Assembly: GCA_015852425.1 (NCBI GenBank)
Contig: JAAAIG010000042.1
Location: forward strand, 1-64,000
Source: Gryganskiella cystojenkinii
Lineage: Eukaryota; Mortierellomycota; Mortierellomycetes; Mortierellales; Mortierellaceae
Length of the DNA stretch: 64,000 nucleotides
Reading direction: 5' to 3'
In this document: piece by piece, positions 29,311 to 39,919 of the stretch
Layout: every line of letters starts with the position of its first letter
Position numbering within the stretch: position 1 is the stretch's first letter
Translations under genes and position numbers: made by a program
The notes under the pieces: generated by a model
Seen by the model: the letters and a program-made list of their open reading frames with translations, nothing else
What the model was told of the DNA's origin: nothing
Databases searched by the model: none

Positions 29311-30145
29311 CTCACCCCCGCGTAACACCAAGAGTCGACTAAGAGAGCTAAGAGAAAAGAAAACCAGGTCTAGACACGTTGTCGACAACAACCCCTGTTC
29401 ATTTCTGATTCTGAAACGAGAGGGAAGCAGGAGCTAGGATATGAGGAATCTTCCCCCTTCTTTGAAAAAAAACGTGCACTTCATTTCACCGTTATTTTTT
29501 TTGTGTTTTTTTTCTCCGCGGACGAGTGTATCTTTCGAAAATGGATGAAAGAGAGAGCGCTGAGCGCCGATCCGTTGACATCTGGTTTTGGTTTCCCCTG
29601 AACCCCCCACTCTCTCTCTTCTCTTCGGATAGTTCAGTTCAAGGAAAAGTTCAGAGAGCTTTTTTCGACTCTGCGCTTGCCGCGCCAAATTGTGCGCCTA
29701 TCTCTGCCTTCCTCTTCCTTGAGATCTTCTGCATGAGAACCGGCCATCTATCCTCCTCCCCTTTCTTATTACCTGTTAGTGTTCAAAGCCCTGCCCCGCC
29801 CTTTTTTTTGTTTTTTTTTGGCACGTCACTTTGCGCCACTAACATTTGATCGAAAGTGTCTTTAGACCTTACATTCTGCCGCGTGCTGTATGGGACAGCT
29901 CCAGACAGGGTCACTGTCCTCGAGATCATCCTCGAGTATGAGTTTGGGTATAGGTTCGGTCGTCTTTAGTGTTGGATATCTTGCGTTGATAAGATTCCGA
30001 AGAGCTTCTTGATTCGATGGCTACTTAACGATGTGTCATTGGTGCTTGTACAATAGGTACCAGTGTTGTTGCCGTCGTGAACGACGTCGGCTACTGGATA
30101 TCTTTGCGATCGAGATTCATATTTTTTGGCGTGCTTTAAAGCTAA

Positions 30146-30559
30146 CTATTTGTAGTGATCGCGCGTGCTGGATTGATGACGGGTGAGGCGCCGGACACCC
30201 GCGTGAATATTGTTTTTCAGAAATGTAGCACCAAACTGAAAATCGGATTGTTGAGAGTAATTGATCTCCCGTTGTGGCGCAATGATAGATTGGGCGTAAG
30301 CCAGCGAGTGCGTCAGCAGCATCGTGGCTCTTGATGACCCTTTACCCAGACAACCTGTACTCGTCCTGGTCTGCTCTTGCATACTTGTGTGATCGAGATC
30401 CATTGGAAGGCTTTGCTGAACCTGAACTTTTCCCTTGAAGACGAATAGTCTCGTTGTGACAAATTTGGAGAAGTTGTTGACGACCGAATGGTTATCCAGA
30501 CTGACGACGAGGTCCTGACCTGGGTGTGCTGCTATGATTGCACCTTGAGTTTCGCCCAT
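30146..30559 (-). pseudogene. Possible retroelement RNase H-like fragment
   Basis: A 137-aa minus-strand frame begins GETQGAIIAAHPGQDLVVSLDNHSVVNNF. This resembles the RNase H core of fungal non-LTR retroelements, with an acidic residue in (A)E-x-AIIAA and an Asp in the LDN-x-(S/A)VV strand. The same strand further downstream, between 29870 and 30050, contains a fragment ending DPVWSCPIQHAAEC in another frame, like the C-terminal Trp/Cys/His motif of such elements. No reverse transcriptase, target-site duplication or polyA tail was identified, and the frame does not continue. I read it as a decayed element remnant, but a chance resemblance is possible. Confidence 0.35.
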
Positions 30560-30991
30560 TTTTGAACCCCGTTTGATTGGGGGACTGGGGAGTATCTCTA
30601 TGTAGGCAAACGCAAAGCAAGTATCTAGTGCACTGTAACATCCGCAGTAATATTGATGTTTCGGTTTTGTTTCGAATGGTTACGATGCCTGCACAAAGAA
30701 GGTTCTAAGGGAACTGCGGAAAAAATTCGAAGGTGCATAGCTTTCCCACGACCAAGCTCCGCCCAGTTTTTGCCTGGCGGCTACCAGGGCGGATGTTCAT
30801 GTGATGAATTTAGCGGCAATGGCCAATGGTGATGTTGACATCATTTCTTTTATATTGCGCCTCTTCCATCATTCCTCGCTTTTCTTTGCTCTTGACATTC
30901 TTCCTCGCACCCATTTCCTCATTCTCTCTCTCTCTCTTTCCTTTTGCTGCTCAACAATCTGCCTCTACCTTACAATCAATCATCTTCTGCC

Positions 30992-32182
30992 ATGTCAAGC
31001 TCCACGTCCACCTCCACTTCGTCCAAGCGGATGCGCATCCGTGACCTCCTTCCCAAAATACACATTGGCAGACACCCTACCGGCCCTCAAAATAGCATAA
31101 CAGATGTCCCTGGAGTGCTGGTATCGACCCAGTCCATTAGGCTCGCTGCCTCGGAGACCCACAAGGAAGTCAACACTGGGCTGACCACGATCCTCCCACG
31201 AAAAGATTGGTTCAACAATGCGTGTTATGCAGGCATCTTCTCCTTCAACGGCTCGGGCGAGATGACGGGCAGTCACTGGCTGAATGAGACTGGCTTACTC
31301 AATAGCCCGATCGCAATCACCAACTCGTTTGCTGTTGGCGCCTGCTACTCTGGCATTTACAAATATGCCATTGATCATTACAGAGACAAGCAGACAGGCC
31401 TTACCGAGTGGTTTCTGCTCCCAGTCGTCGCTGAGACGTACGACGGCCACCTCTCCGATATTGCTGCGATGCCTGTCACACCCGAGCTCATGGTCAAGGG
31501 CATTGAGATGGCCTCTGACGCGCAGGTGCCCGAAGGCAACACTGGCGGCGGCACGGGCATGATGTGTCTAGGCAACAAGGGCGGAACTGGTTCTGCAAGC
31601 CGGGTGCTCGAGGCTGAGGTGCGGGGTGAGAAGACAACGTTTACAGTCGGTGCACTGGCTCAGTGTAACTTTGGCGCGAAGCGCGATCTGCGTGTCGCAG
31701 GTGTGCCAATTGGACGCATTTTCATGGAGGAGGATGCGGCTCCCACAGCGGTGGAAGATAACGCAGCCGAGGAGAAGCGTCAGGCCACGAAGCAGGGCAG
31801 TGTCATTGTCATTTTAGCGACAGATGCTCCGCTGCATCCGATTCAGCTTCAGCGACTTGCGAAGCGTGCCACCGCTGGCATCGCCAATGTCGGCGGCTGG
31901 GGTGGCAACTCGTCTGGTGACATCTTCCTCGCCTTCTCGACGGCTGCCTCAGTACCTCGCGCCCCAGACTTTTCCTGGAACGTCACCGTCAGTCAAAGCA
32001 TTGATGTCGTGCAAGATGTCACGATCAATGCGCTCTTTGAGGCTGCCGTCTATGCCACTGAGGAAGCCGTGTACAATGCTATGTGTATGGCGGAGGATAT
32101 GGCAGGGCCGCATGGTGATACCGTCAAAGCAATTGATTTGGAAAGGCTGCGGAAGACAATGGAACGTTACTCGCCGGAATGA
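30992..32182 (+). CDS. DmpA/P1-family (peptidase S58) beta-aminopeptidase / D-aminopeptidase
   Basis: A single intronless exon gives 396 aa from ATG 30992. The open frame extends 16 codons further upstream, but only into leader. After a short Ser/Thr stretch the protein matches the P1 family throughout: [29 protein letters not shown] motif ([13 protein letters not shown], about 59-70), [43 protein letters not shown] (about 181-190), then [11 protein letters not shown] (about 195-205). In this Ntn-fold family the precursor self-cleaves before the Ser or Thr nucleophile; here Gly200-Ser201 is the likely site. The C-terminal [18 protein letters not shown] is also typical. These enzymes release N-terminal D- or beta-amino acids from short peptides. 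The family is mainly bacterial and the gene lacks introns, so bacterial ancestry is possible. Confidence 0.92.
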   Translation: MSSSTSTSTSSKRMRIRDLLPKIHIGRHPTGPQNSITDVPGVLVSTQSIRLAASETHKEVNTGLTTILPRKDWFNNACYAGIFSFNGSGEMTGSHWLNETGLLNSPIAITNSFAVGACYSGIYKYAIDHYRDKQTGLTEWFLLPVVAETYDGHLSDIAAMPVTPELMVKGIEMASDAQVPEGNTGGGTGMMCLGNKGGTGSASRVLEAEVRGEKTTFTVGALAQCNFGAKRDLRVAGVPIGRIFMEEDAAPTAVEDNAAEEKRQATKQGSVIVILATDAPLHPIQLQRLAKRATAGIANVGGWGGNSSGDIFLAFSTAASVPRAPDFSWNVTVSQSIDVVQDVTINALFEAAVYATEEAVYNAMCMAEDMAGPHGDTVKAIDLERLRKTMERYSPE

Positions 32183-33137
32183 GTGTAGTCAGATAAAGTC
32201 ACAATTTAGGCCTTACAAAGTGCTAGCACTTTCAGCCCTTTATAGACTTAGCAGCTATAATGTCAATCTATCTCCATCTAATCCAAGGCATATTGACGCC
32301 GTTTCATGTGGGTTGCGTGCAGAAAAGAATTCACATGGCTGATATACGCAAAAATGTAACATCGATGGTGTACACGAAATGGTAGAGTTTGATTTTTACG
32401 ACATCGCCAGTGTTTACTGAGAATTTGCGCGTCCACACTTCCTCTTTCTCTTGGAAAAGCTTTTTTCATACGATTTGCTGTTACCAGCGTACTCTGCTGT
32501 CTCTGGTACCCGGTCGACCCCTTAAGTCGAGACAGAAAACATCGTTGAGGTTGATTTATCTGTAATAGAATCTTGAGTCGCAACCATCGAAAGTGAGCCG
32601 ATTAAAGTTCTGATTTTCCTTGATCCAAGACCTGGCAAAGGACCTGTTTTTACTCTTTCCCATCGGCAGGCACAGGAGGCCTGAACAAATAAAAGACAGG
32701 AAACACTGTTCTTCCTCCCCGCACTTTTTTTTGATTCGGGACAGCCAATGCCGATAGGCCCGAAAGAACAGTTCTATTCAAAGAAACAACTCTTCTTTTC
32801 TTTTCTTCTCGAGCGAGTGGTCCAAAGCTTTGAGCCAGCATTTTCTTGCCTTTGTTGTGCGGAAGCTTTGTAATTCTTGTTCTCTCCTCCCTCTTTCTCT
32901 TTCTCTTCTTCTACTTCTTATCCTTCTTCTTTTCTCTCCTTCTCTCTTTTCTTACTTCAATTCGCACGTAGGAAGGAAACACGCCATCCGCCACATCACA
33001 TCGCCACAAGGAACAAAAGGCTATTTTTGTTTCTTTCCCATTAATAGACCCTTCCTCTCAACACACACCAAAAAAAACAAAGGGAATCCCGCCACCACCT
33101 TCTCCCAGGAACCGGCACAGGAAATTGTTTTCAAAAT
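32183..33137. other. Spacer between peptidase and PY-motif gene
   Basis: Nothing coding is supported. The right half (from about 32850) is the C/T-rich leader of the downstream gene. Confidence 0.5.
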
Positions 33138-34448
33138 ATGGCAGACAACCTGAATCAGACTCTGATCTATGTGGCCTCGTTTATGGGCATGTTGGTGCTC
33201 CTCGGTGTCTTTGCAGGCGTCCTCCATCGAAAACACAAGCAAGATACCATGGAAAGACAGGCGTGGCTGGAGGCTGCTCGTCAACGACAGCAACAAGTGA
33301 TTGGTAATGAGCGATTCGCACTTTGATTTCTCGTGCATTTCGTGAATCTCGGAAAAAAAAGTCAATGGGAACATGCTTTTTACTTTGGGTGTCCTTCCCC
33401 AGGAAAGAGCCCGCCTTACCCCTCTCTCCCACTGTAACACAAAAGTTCTCCTTGTCGTTTTTTACCCCCCTACACGCACGCCTTTTTAACAGACGAGAAC
33501 TTGCCACCGTTTTATGCGGATCATACTCGAGACCCAGTCGTGCTTGAGGATCAGATCCCACTGGAGGTCATTATTGGCATGCCACTTGAACGTGTCGCAG
33601 AAGATCATCACCACATTCACACTGACATTCATACTTCGTCCAGATCGGCTCTTGGTGTCACAATGACGCCCCTGCCTTCTCCTTCCTCACCACCGGGGAC
33701 ACTCCAGCAACACTCCCAGATCACATTAACGACAACGTCAACGATAACAAGAGCAAGAGCTCTTAGCGCCGCCACGACAACGACGACTTCCCAGTCAGGA
33801 CCAGCGGATGCATCTGTCGTCATTATACCCCCAATCACACTACCAGGTGCCCGTGAATCGACCCTTGAGTACGAGGATCTTACAAACCTACCCCCGCCAC
33901 CTTCATATGATGCTCCGAATCTGGTCGTGGAAAGGTCACCGGAGGAAAGGTCATTATTGGTGACTAGAGAGGAGGGGGAAGGTTATTTTTCCAGTCCGAC
34001 AAGTTCTTTATCGATTCCATCTTTGTCTTCTACTCTATCTTCGACAAACTCTGCTTCGACTTTCCCCTCTCCTTCTCTTCCAGCGATTGAATCGACTCCT
34101 CGCTCTGCATTGTCCTTCGAACAACAACAGCAACAGTGCCAAGCCTACCCAACAAATAACAACAGCAACGACAGCTTGGCTGTAGTGGTCACGTCTTTGC
34201 GGATAGAAGATCGGGAAAATACTAGTCATCTGACGAGAGCACTCGCGCAAGGGCAAGACGAATCCGCCCAAGTCGAGACGACACCCCGGTACTCGGCCGA
34301 GTTTCCATCGCATATCGCGCATGAACGGCATTTAGACAACTATCGGAGGAGCCGGGCTCTTTCAGACGCGACGGTTCGACCGCCATTACCCCAGATCCTT
34401 CAATCGGCCATGACAAATGAGCCCCCTGCTGCCATGACTGCTGTCTAA
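33138..34448 (+). CDS. Single-pass membrane protein with PY motifs, putative Rsp5/NEDD4-ligase adaptor
   Basis: Two exons (33138-33303 and 33493-34448) join in phase to 373 aa. The N-terminus MADNLNQT has a potential N-glycosylation site. It precedes one membrane span (about 9-30, LIYVASFMGMLVLLGVFAGVLH) and the basic cluster RKHK, which predicts N-out/C-in topology. The cytosolic part contains LPPFYAD (about 59-64) and LPPPPSYD (about 180), both PPxY ligands for WW domains. The remainder is Ser/Thr-rich disordered sequence with polyGln (EQQQQQ). The arrangement resembles the yeast Rcr1/Rcr2 and other Rsp5 adaptors, which direct ubiquitination of membrane proteins. The adaptor role is inferred from architecture; the sequence is otherwise not recognised. 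Confidence 0.7.
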
Positions 34449-34867
34449 GGCGAGTCTTGTTATCATAGAATAAAACGGCACCCTCTTAGGTTATCTCGCG
34501 ACCACATGAGTGGGCGTTTTTTTTTTGGCGCCACCAAAAAAAACCGACCCTGTCTCAAAAAGAAGTGGTCTCTGACATGTTCATATCGCGTTTCCACTAT
34601 CCTAGTCAGTTTCGTGTTTGATCACTGACGACGAAGGGCCGTCAGTAGGCTAGCACTCTGGCCGGACGCATTGGCATCAACTTTCCTCTAGATCATTCTT
34701 AAACACTCGATTCTCTCATTCATCACATCCATCTTCGACATTGCACTGAATCGGGCGCAGTGGTCTCTGCATTGTACTCGAAAAAGGAACCTCGACGTAC
34801 CTTCTCTTTCATATACCCCTATCTTCATTTTTTTTTCTTTTTTTCTTTACTGTTCATTTCTCTATAC
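34449..34867. other. Spacer and leader, no gene seen
   Basis: Short intergenic region ending in the T-rich leader of the AIG1-like gene. The frame upstream of 34868 is open but Phe-rich and has no ATG before it. Confidence 0.45.
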
Positions 34868-35840
34868 ATGACACTCGGAAGGATCGTCAGAGCTCTCAAA
34901 CTCGAACGATTTGAGCCCGACCGGATCGTGACCTCGAACTTGGTCCGACCTCTCACCTTGGCGATTCTTCGAGCGATCATCTTTCTCTACTCGATCATCG
35001 TCCTCCTATCGACATGGATCACGGCCGACGACGCAATCGAGTACTTGCAATATTTCACACATCTGACCTACTGTGGTCTCGTGCTCTATCTCTTTGTAAG
35101 TTGGTTCCCTCTCACTCCAATCATTCAGAGCTAAACGACAGATATGGCCTTTTAAGTGAGGCTAATCGCAAAATTTCTTTATCTTTCATGTTGGACAGTG
35201 CTCCACGGTCTGGTCGGTAGGTTACTTACGTCAACCACCCTCACAAAGATCCTCCTGGCTCCATAAAGGCTCTTCTTGGTGGGGCTACGCCCACTGGCTC
35301 CTATACAGCACCGTGATCACATACCACATCATAGTCCCAATCGTCTACTGGGCTTTTCTCAACACCAAGACCACGCAATACTCTACTTTTGCAGTCTGGC
35401 AAAACGTTTCCCAGCATGCGGTTGATGGGGTGTTTGCACTTTTTGAACTGATCTTTAACCGCCATTTCTTGCAACCGATTCACTCTGTCGTCGTCGCTGG
35501 GGTGATGATCCTGTACATGCTCTTGACGTTTGTGATCAAGAAAACTCAAGGAATCTGGGTTTACCCATTTTTGGATTGGAATCAAGGACCGATTTGTGCT
35601 GTTTATTATATAGGCATTGCAGTCGGGATGTTTATTGTTTTCTTTATCCTCTGGGCCATTCACAAGTATCGAAACAGGTGGTTGCAAGGACGGTCCGAGG
35701 TCGTGAATGATGACAATGACAATGACGGTAGTGGTTGGGGCAGTGGCAACAGTGGTGGAAATAGAAACGCTGTGGCGCCGACGATACCGCCGTTACAACC
35801 GAGAGATGAAGAGATGGCCATTCCTGAGCTTAGAAAATGA
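34868..35840 (+). CDS. FAR-17a/AIG1-like multi-pass membrane protein
   Basis: Two exons (34868-35095 and 35199-35840) join in phase 0 to 289 aa. About six hydrophobic helices are visible: LAILRAIIFLYSIIVLLSTW, THLTYCGLVLYLFCSTVW, LLYSTVITYHIIVPIVYW, AVDGVFALFELIF, SVVVAGVMILYMLLTFVI and AVYYIGIAVGMFIVFFILW. FTHLTYCGL and SQHAVDGVFALFEL have the spaced Thr and His that serve as catalytic residues in AIG1/ADTRP enzymes. Those enzymes hydrolyse fatty-acid esters of hydroxy fatty acids. KTQGIWVYPFLDW is a motif shared by AIG1 and rolling-stone proteins. The C-terminal tail is Asn/Asp/Gly-rich and probably cytosolic. Family membership is fairly likely; enzymatic activity is inferred. Confidence 0.72.
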
Positions 35841-35944
35841 TGATAGAAAAAAAATGTAACTTTTCCAAACTGAACAAAAAGAGATTGCGCCACCGCCAGT
35901 TATGATATTATTATGCCTTTTATGTAAATGGTTGCTAGTTATTG

Positions 35945-37494
35945 CTATTGTTGTTGTTGATGGTATTGCTGTTGAGGATAGTATTGTTGTTGTTGTTGTT
36001 GCTGCTGCTGTGTTTGTTGGTGCATGGCAAGAAACTGTTGCTTTTGTTGGATAAGGTTCTCTTCTTGACTATTTGAGGAGGCCGAGCGTTGATGATTCCT
36101 GTGGTCAACAACATTGTTGCCACCACCGTTACTTTGTAGTTGTTGGTAACTTTGCTGTTGTTGTTGGCGATGGCGACTCTCCTTCCTTGAAGATGAACTC
36201 GACGAAGAGGAAGAGGACGGGGTGCTGTTCGTCGTCTCGTCTGTCCCCGCACCTCCTCCATTTTCATCTAAAGCTGCAATCTCCGCTGCCGTTAAAAATC
36301 TTCCGCCCGGTCCACGTGGGCGTCTCATGGCATGTTTGTGGCGAGATTCATGGAGGTACTGCATCGAAGAGAAGAAAAACAAAAATTAAAAAAAAAAAAG
36401 AGAGAACGTTGAGCATTTCATTTTTTTCTTGGTGGCTGCCGTCCTTCGCCAAAACCCTCCCAACTTTTTGACCTCCTCCCCCTGTCGTATCCTGTGAGAA
36501 AAGATTTTTTTTTCTTACCTTTCGTCCACGTTGGAGAAGTCTGTTCTCCGCTTCCAAACTTGCTCGAGCGGCTCTCCGTTTTAAGATGCGATGATACTAA
36601 GCGGAAAGAAAGGTTTGACAAGGAGAAAGAAAGGGAAACTGTTAGTCCCTGTTCATCAAAGAGCGTGAGAACTAGCACTACCATCTGTCTTATGACCGTT
36701 GCGAAGAACACGCATCTCTGAAAGAGAGATGAAAACGTGCGAGACGTTGCAGCAAATCATTGACCAACAATCAAAAGTAGCTGCATTGATAGGCTGCAAG
36801 TCAGGGCCAATCAACTTCACGAATCAACGTCGCGTCGTAATTTAACAAACGAAGAAAGTGCCGAAGAAAGAACCAGCAGGACAAGAGAAAGATGTGCCTG
36901 CTGTTTCTGTGGTATCTTTTTTTCTCTTAGTATTCCCACGGGGTAGAAATCAAAGACCCGAGGTGGGAATGTATCACCCTCGGTCAGCGCAGTCGAGGAG
37001 GTGAAGATGCTCAGAGAGGAGTGTAGTTCTTTTTCTAGTCTTAAACGGAAAAGGTGGACGATCTTGGAATTGATGTTACCTGTTTTGCGTTGACATAAAG
37101 GGGTTCTTCAGCTTCTTCTCTTACAGCGACCTGTCCAATAACATAGCCTGGTGGCATCATGTTCTATCACGACAAAACGTAGGTATAAGCGGTAGAAAAA
37201 AAGGAGGGCCGGAGAATATGTAAGTGAAAAGATGGTTGAGGTGATTTGAACAGAGAGAGAGAGAGAGTAGTAAAAAAAAAAGAGAGAGAGAGAGAGAGTA
37301 TTTACAGGGTCGACGACAATGACTCCTTGGTATGCTCCTGCCATGTGGTCAAAGTGATGCAATGTCGTTGGTGGTGGAGGACCTTCTGAATGGAGACGAG
37401 AGGATGCAGAGTGTGGTGGCGTAGGCGAAAGTGAAACCTGGTGTTCCCGTGGCGCTGGTTGTGGAGGCGAAGGTCTCGGTGGTGCACGAGTCAT
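35945..37494 (-). CDS. HAP2: CCAAT-binding factor subunit NF-YA / Hap2 (CBF-B)
   Basis: Four exons (37494-37306, 37163-37080, 36596-36519, 36358-35945) join in phase 0 to 254 aa. The conserved core spans exons 2-4: EEPLYVNAKQ-YHRILKRRAARASLEAENRL is the A1 helix that binds the NF-YB/NF-YC dimer, and YLHESRHKHAMRRPRGPGGRF is the A2 DNA-binding segment that reads CCAAT. The ATG at 37494 gives a Pro-rich N-terminus (TRAPPRPSPPQPAPREH). After the core comes LTAAEIAALDENGGG and a Ser/Gln-rich tail ending in polyGln, likely an activation domain. In animals the Gln-rich part is N-terminal, so its position here is swapped. The 3' end converges on the AIG1-like gene with 104 bp between stops. It is a nuclear transcription factor subunit. 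Confidence 0.95.
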
Positions 37495-39919
37495 AGTTTT
37501 CAGGAGGGGGAAAGAAGGATCTGTTCTAGCCGCAAGAGTTAAAAAAGGCTCTTGACAATGGAGAAGGTGAATGTGAATGGTCCAAATGGAAAGCAAGGGG
37601 AGGAGTGAATGTCTGCTTGTTTAAGAAAGAAAAAGAAAACAATAAAAGGTGTTCTTTTTCAACTGCAAAGAAAAGAGACGGAGGCACTGACTGTGAGCAC
37701 AAAGCGACCGTTTCGTTGAGATTGGGTTTTTCTTGTGCGAGGATCTCTTCTCCAGAGAGAGTCCCCCATTTGGGCGTCAAAGAGTAGCAAGGAGCTAATT
37801 TATGTCAGCAACTGGCTTTTTTGACAGGGCCCAGGCCACGGGATATTCCACTTGAAGCAATTGGATGGAAAGTCATCAGCTTTTTTTTTCTTTGCTGTGT
37901 GGAAGGACACAGATATTTTGTTCTTGTCCAATGGACTTCCATGGATCTACGCCAGAACTATTGTCACGTTTCTCTTTCTTTGGCAAAGTCAGAAACGCAC
38001 ATGGTCCAATGGTTCCCTTTCAAAGGACCCTGTCCATCACCACCACCCCTGCATCTATTGCAGACGTCAGCAATCAGTCGAGGTTGAGCTCAGTCTGTTT
38101 GTCAAAACTGAACCGTGCGTTCAATTATTTCGTTACAAGGGGGGAAGGAAAACTTTAGAAAAGTAAAAGCGTATGCTGGCAGTACAGCAACGACCTCTTC
38201 GCATTTGCCTCCAAACAGAAAAAAAAGCTGAAACGCTACCATTCGACAAATTGACCGAAGCTAAGACGGGACAACGCGAAGCGATAACAGAATATTAGAA
38301 AAAACCGTGCCACGAGTCGTCATGGGCTGCTGCGATTTCCCTGCTACCGCACCTCTCCTACCATGGAGACTGATCCAAAACAAATATCCATCTCTACTTC
38401 TCTCTCTTTCTCATTCTCGTTCTCGTTCTCCCGTTCTCTCTTTCTTTTGTGCCGCCTCTTCTCTGCAATGCAACTACAGGATTGTAGAGTCCAAAGAGAT
38501 CCCCAGACCACGTTTTGAAGAGGAAAAATGAAAGGTACATACTTGGAAAGGTAAGGAGTAGGTACCTTCGACAAAAAAGATTCGCTGTTCATATACCCAT
38601 TTCCGAGCCCCTTCTCTCTCCCTCCCTATCATCATCCCTTGAGTATCGACCCGCATTGTACTTCCAATAATTAACTCGTGGTTCCTCACCCCCCTCTCTC
38701 TCGGTGTGCCCATTTGGGCAAAGTTTGTGATAGGAGACGAACACACAAAACCAGTAAGCAAGCGACCGATCTGCCTTCTTGCATGAGTGAGAGGGAAAAG
38801 AAAAAAGACCAGGGCAGATCCTGCGAAGGGCGTGTCTGTGATAAAAGACCCCACGAAGAGGATGATGGGTACCTTGAGTTCTGTTCTTGATGCAGAAGGC
38901 CGAGTTTTGGGAACTAAATCGAGAACATAAAAAGGTGGCCGATGCTCGAGACCGCTGAGGAGCCGGGAGCCCTGTGGGGTATGTTTATTTGTTTGCTTGG
39001 TGTATCGCCATCCGCATAAAACAACATGAGATGGATGCACGGTGGGCAACACAAAGTCTTTGACCCTCAATAATGTTTTTTTTGCATGACAAAATGAGAG
39101 CCTCTTGCGTTCACAATCGCAACGGCAACAAGGATCGTTTCTCACTCTACTTTTCTGTCAACAACGATCAACACCTATCATCGCCCAACTTTTCTTTCTC
39201 GATCTCTCTCCTCCTCACTTTGCTGAGATAACCCATCGTCTTCGGTTCTCGTCGAAACCAGCGCGGTGCTTGCCTCCCCCTTTTTTTTCCCTTCATCAAG
39301 GACAGTAACTAAAGATCCCTGGAACTCGTTCTTGGCCTTTGCCTTGTTGGGATCTCGTGGACCCATCCCTTTCTTTGTTGCTTCTTTTTCGCGCTCTTTT
39401 TTTTTTTTTTTGGTTCTTTTTAGTTGCCCCCTGACTTTTTTCAGACCAAAAAGGCTGCCTCGGTCTACCAGCAAAGGACGTCCAACTGCACAACGCACAC
39501 AACCCCAACGGTCCGACCACCTCTCCCTGTCTCTCTCCCACACACGCACATATACACAATAGCGCGAAACTCCACAACACACAAGAACCATAACCTTCGC
39601 CTTTTCTCTTTGGGATCTTCTCTCCTTCTTCTCTTTTCTCTTCTCGCTATTTTCCACCGTCTCCCTCTCCCTCTCTTCATCGCCGCAACCACCAATAAAT
39701 AATCCTCCGGAACCCTATTCGCGTTTTTTTTGGGTACCTTCTCTTCCTCATCCACTCCTTTCTTCATTCCTTGCATTCATTCTTCCCCTTTCTTTTCATT
39801 CACGTTCTCCCCATTCCTTGAAACTAATCGGACGACCAACATAGCAGCAACGAGCAACAAGCGACACTTCGTGTAGCCACCTCACTCACAAATTTACGTA
39901 GACTCACGCACGTACAAAA
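37495..39919. other. Spacer of 2.4 kb between NF-YA and a coiled-coil gene
   Basis: No gene was accepted. A 223-codon minus-strand frame at 38474-39145 lacks domain-like sequence. From about 39100 to 39919 the plus strand is C/T-rich, as expected for the leader of the downstream gene. No RNA gene was seen. Confidence 0.45.

Larger units (their letters stand above)
27611..30991. other. Gene-poor stretch of 3.4 kb
   Basis: No intact gene is seen. It contains A-rich tracts, two strong short hairpins (28045-28068 and 28101-28115), an (AAAAC)n microsatellite near 28720-28742, a 38-N assembly gap and a decayed element-like frame (30146-30559). The last 200 bp are the pyrimidine-rich leader of the downstream peptidase gene. 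Confidence 0.5.

Noticed and set aside
32278..32583. 101-codon minus-strand frame
   Set aside because: It begins in the 3' flank of the peptidase gene, has no recognisable motif, and shows no splice context.
38474..39145. 223-codon minus-strand frame
   Set aside because: No low-complexity excuse, but also no conserved motif, no splice signals of note, and it overlaps the leader of the downstream gene; more likely chance.
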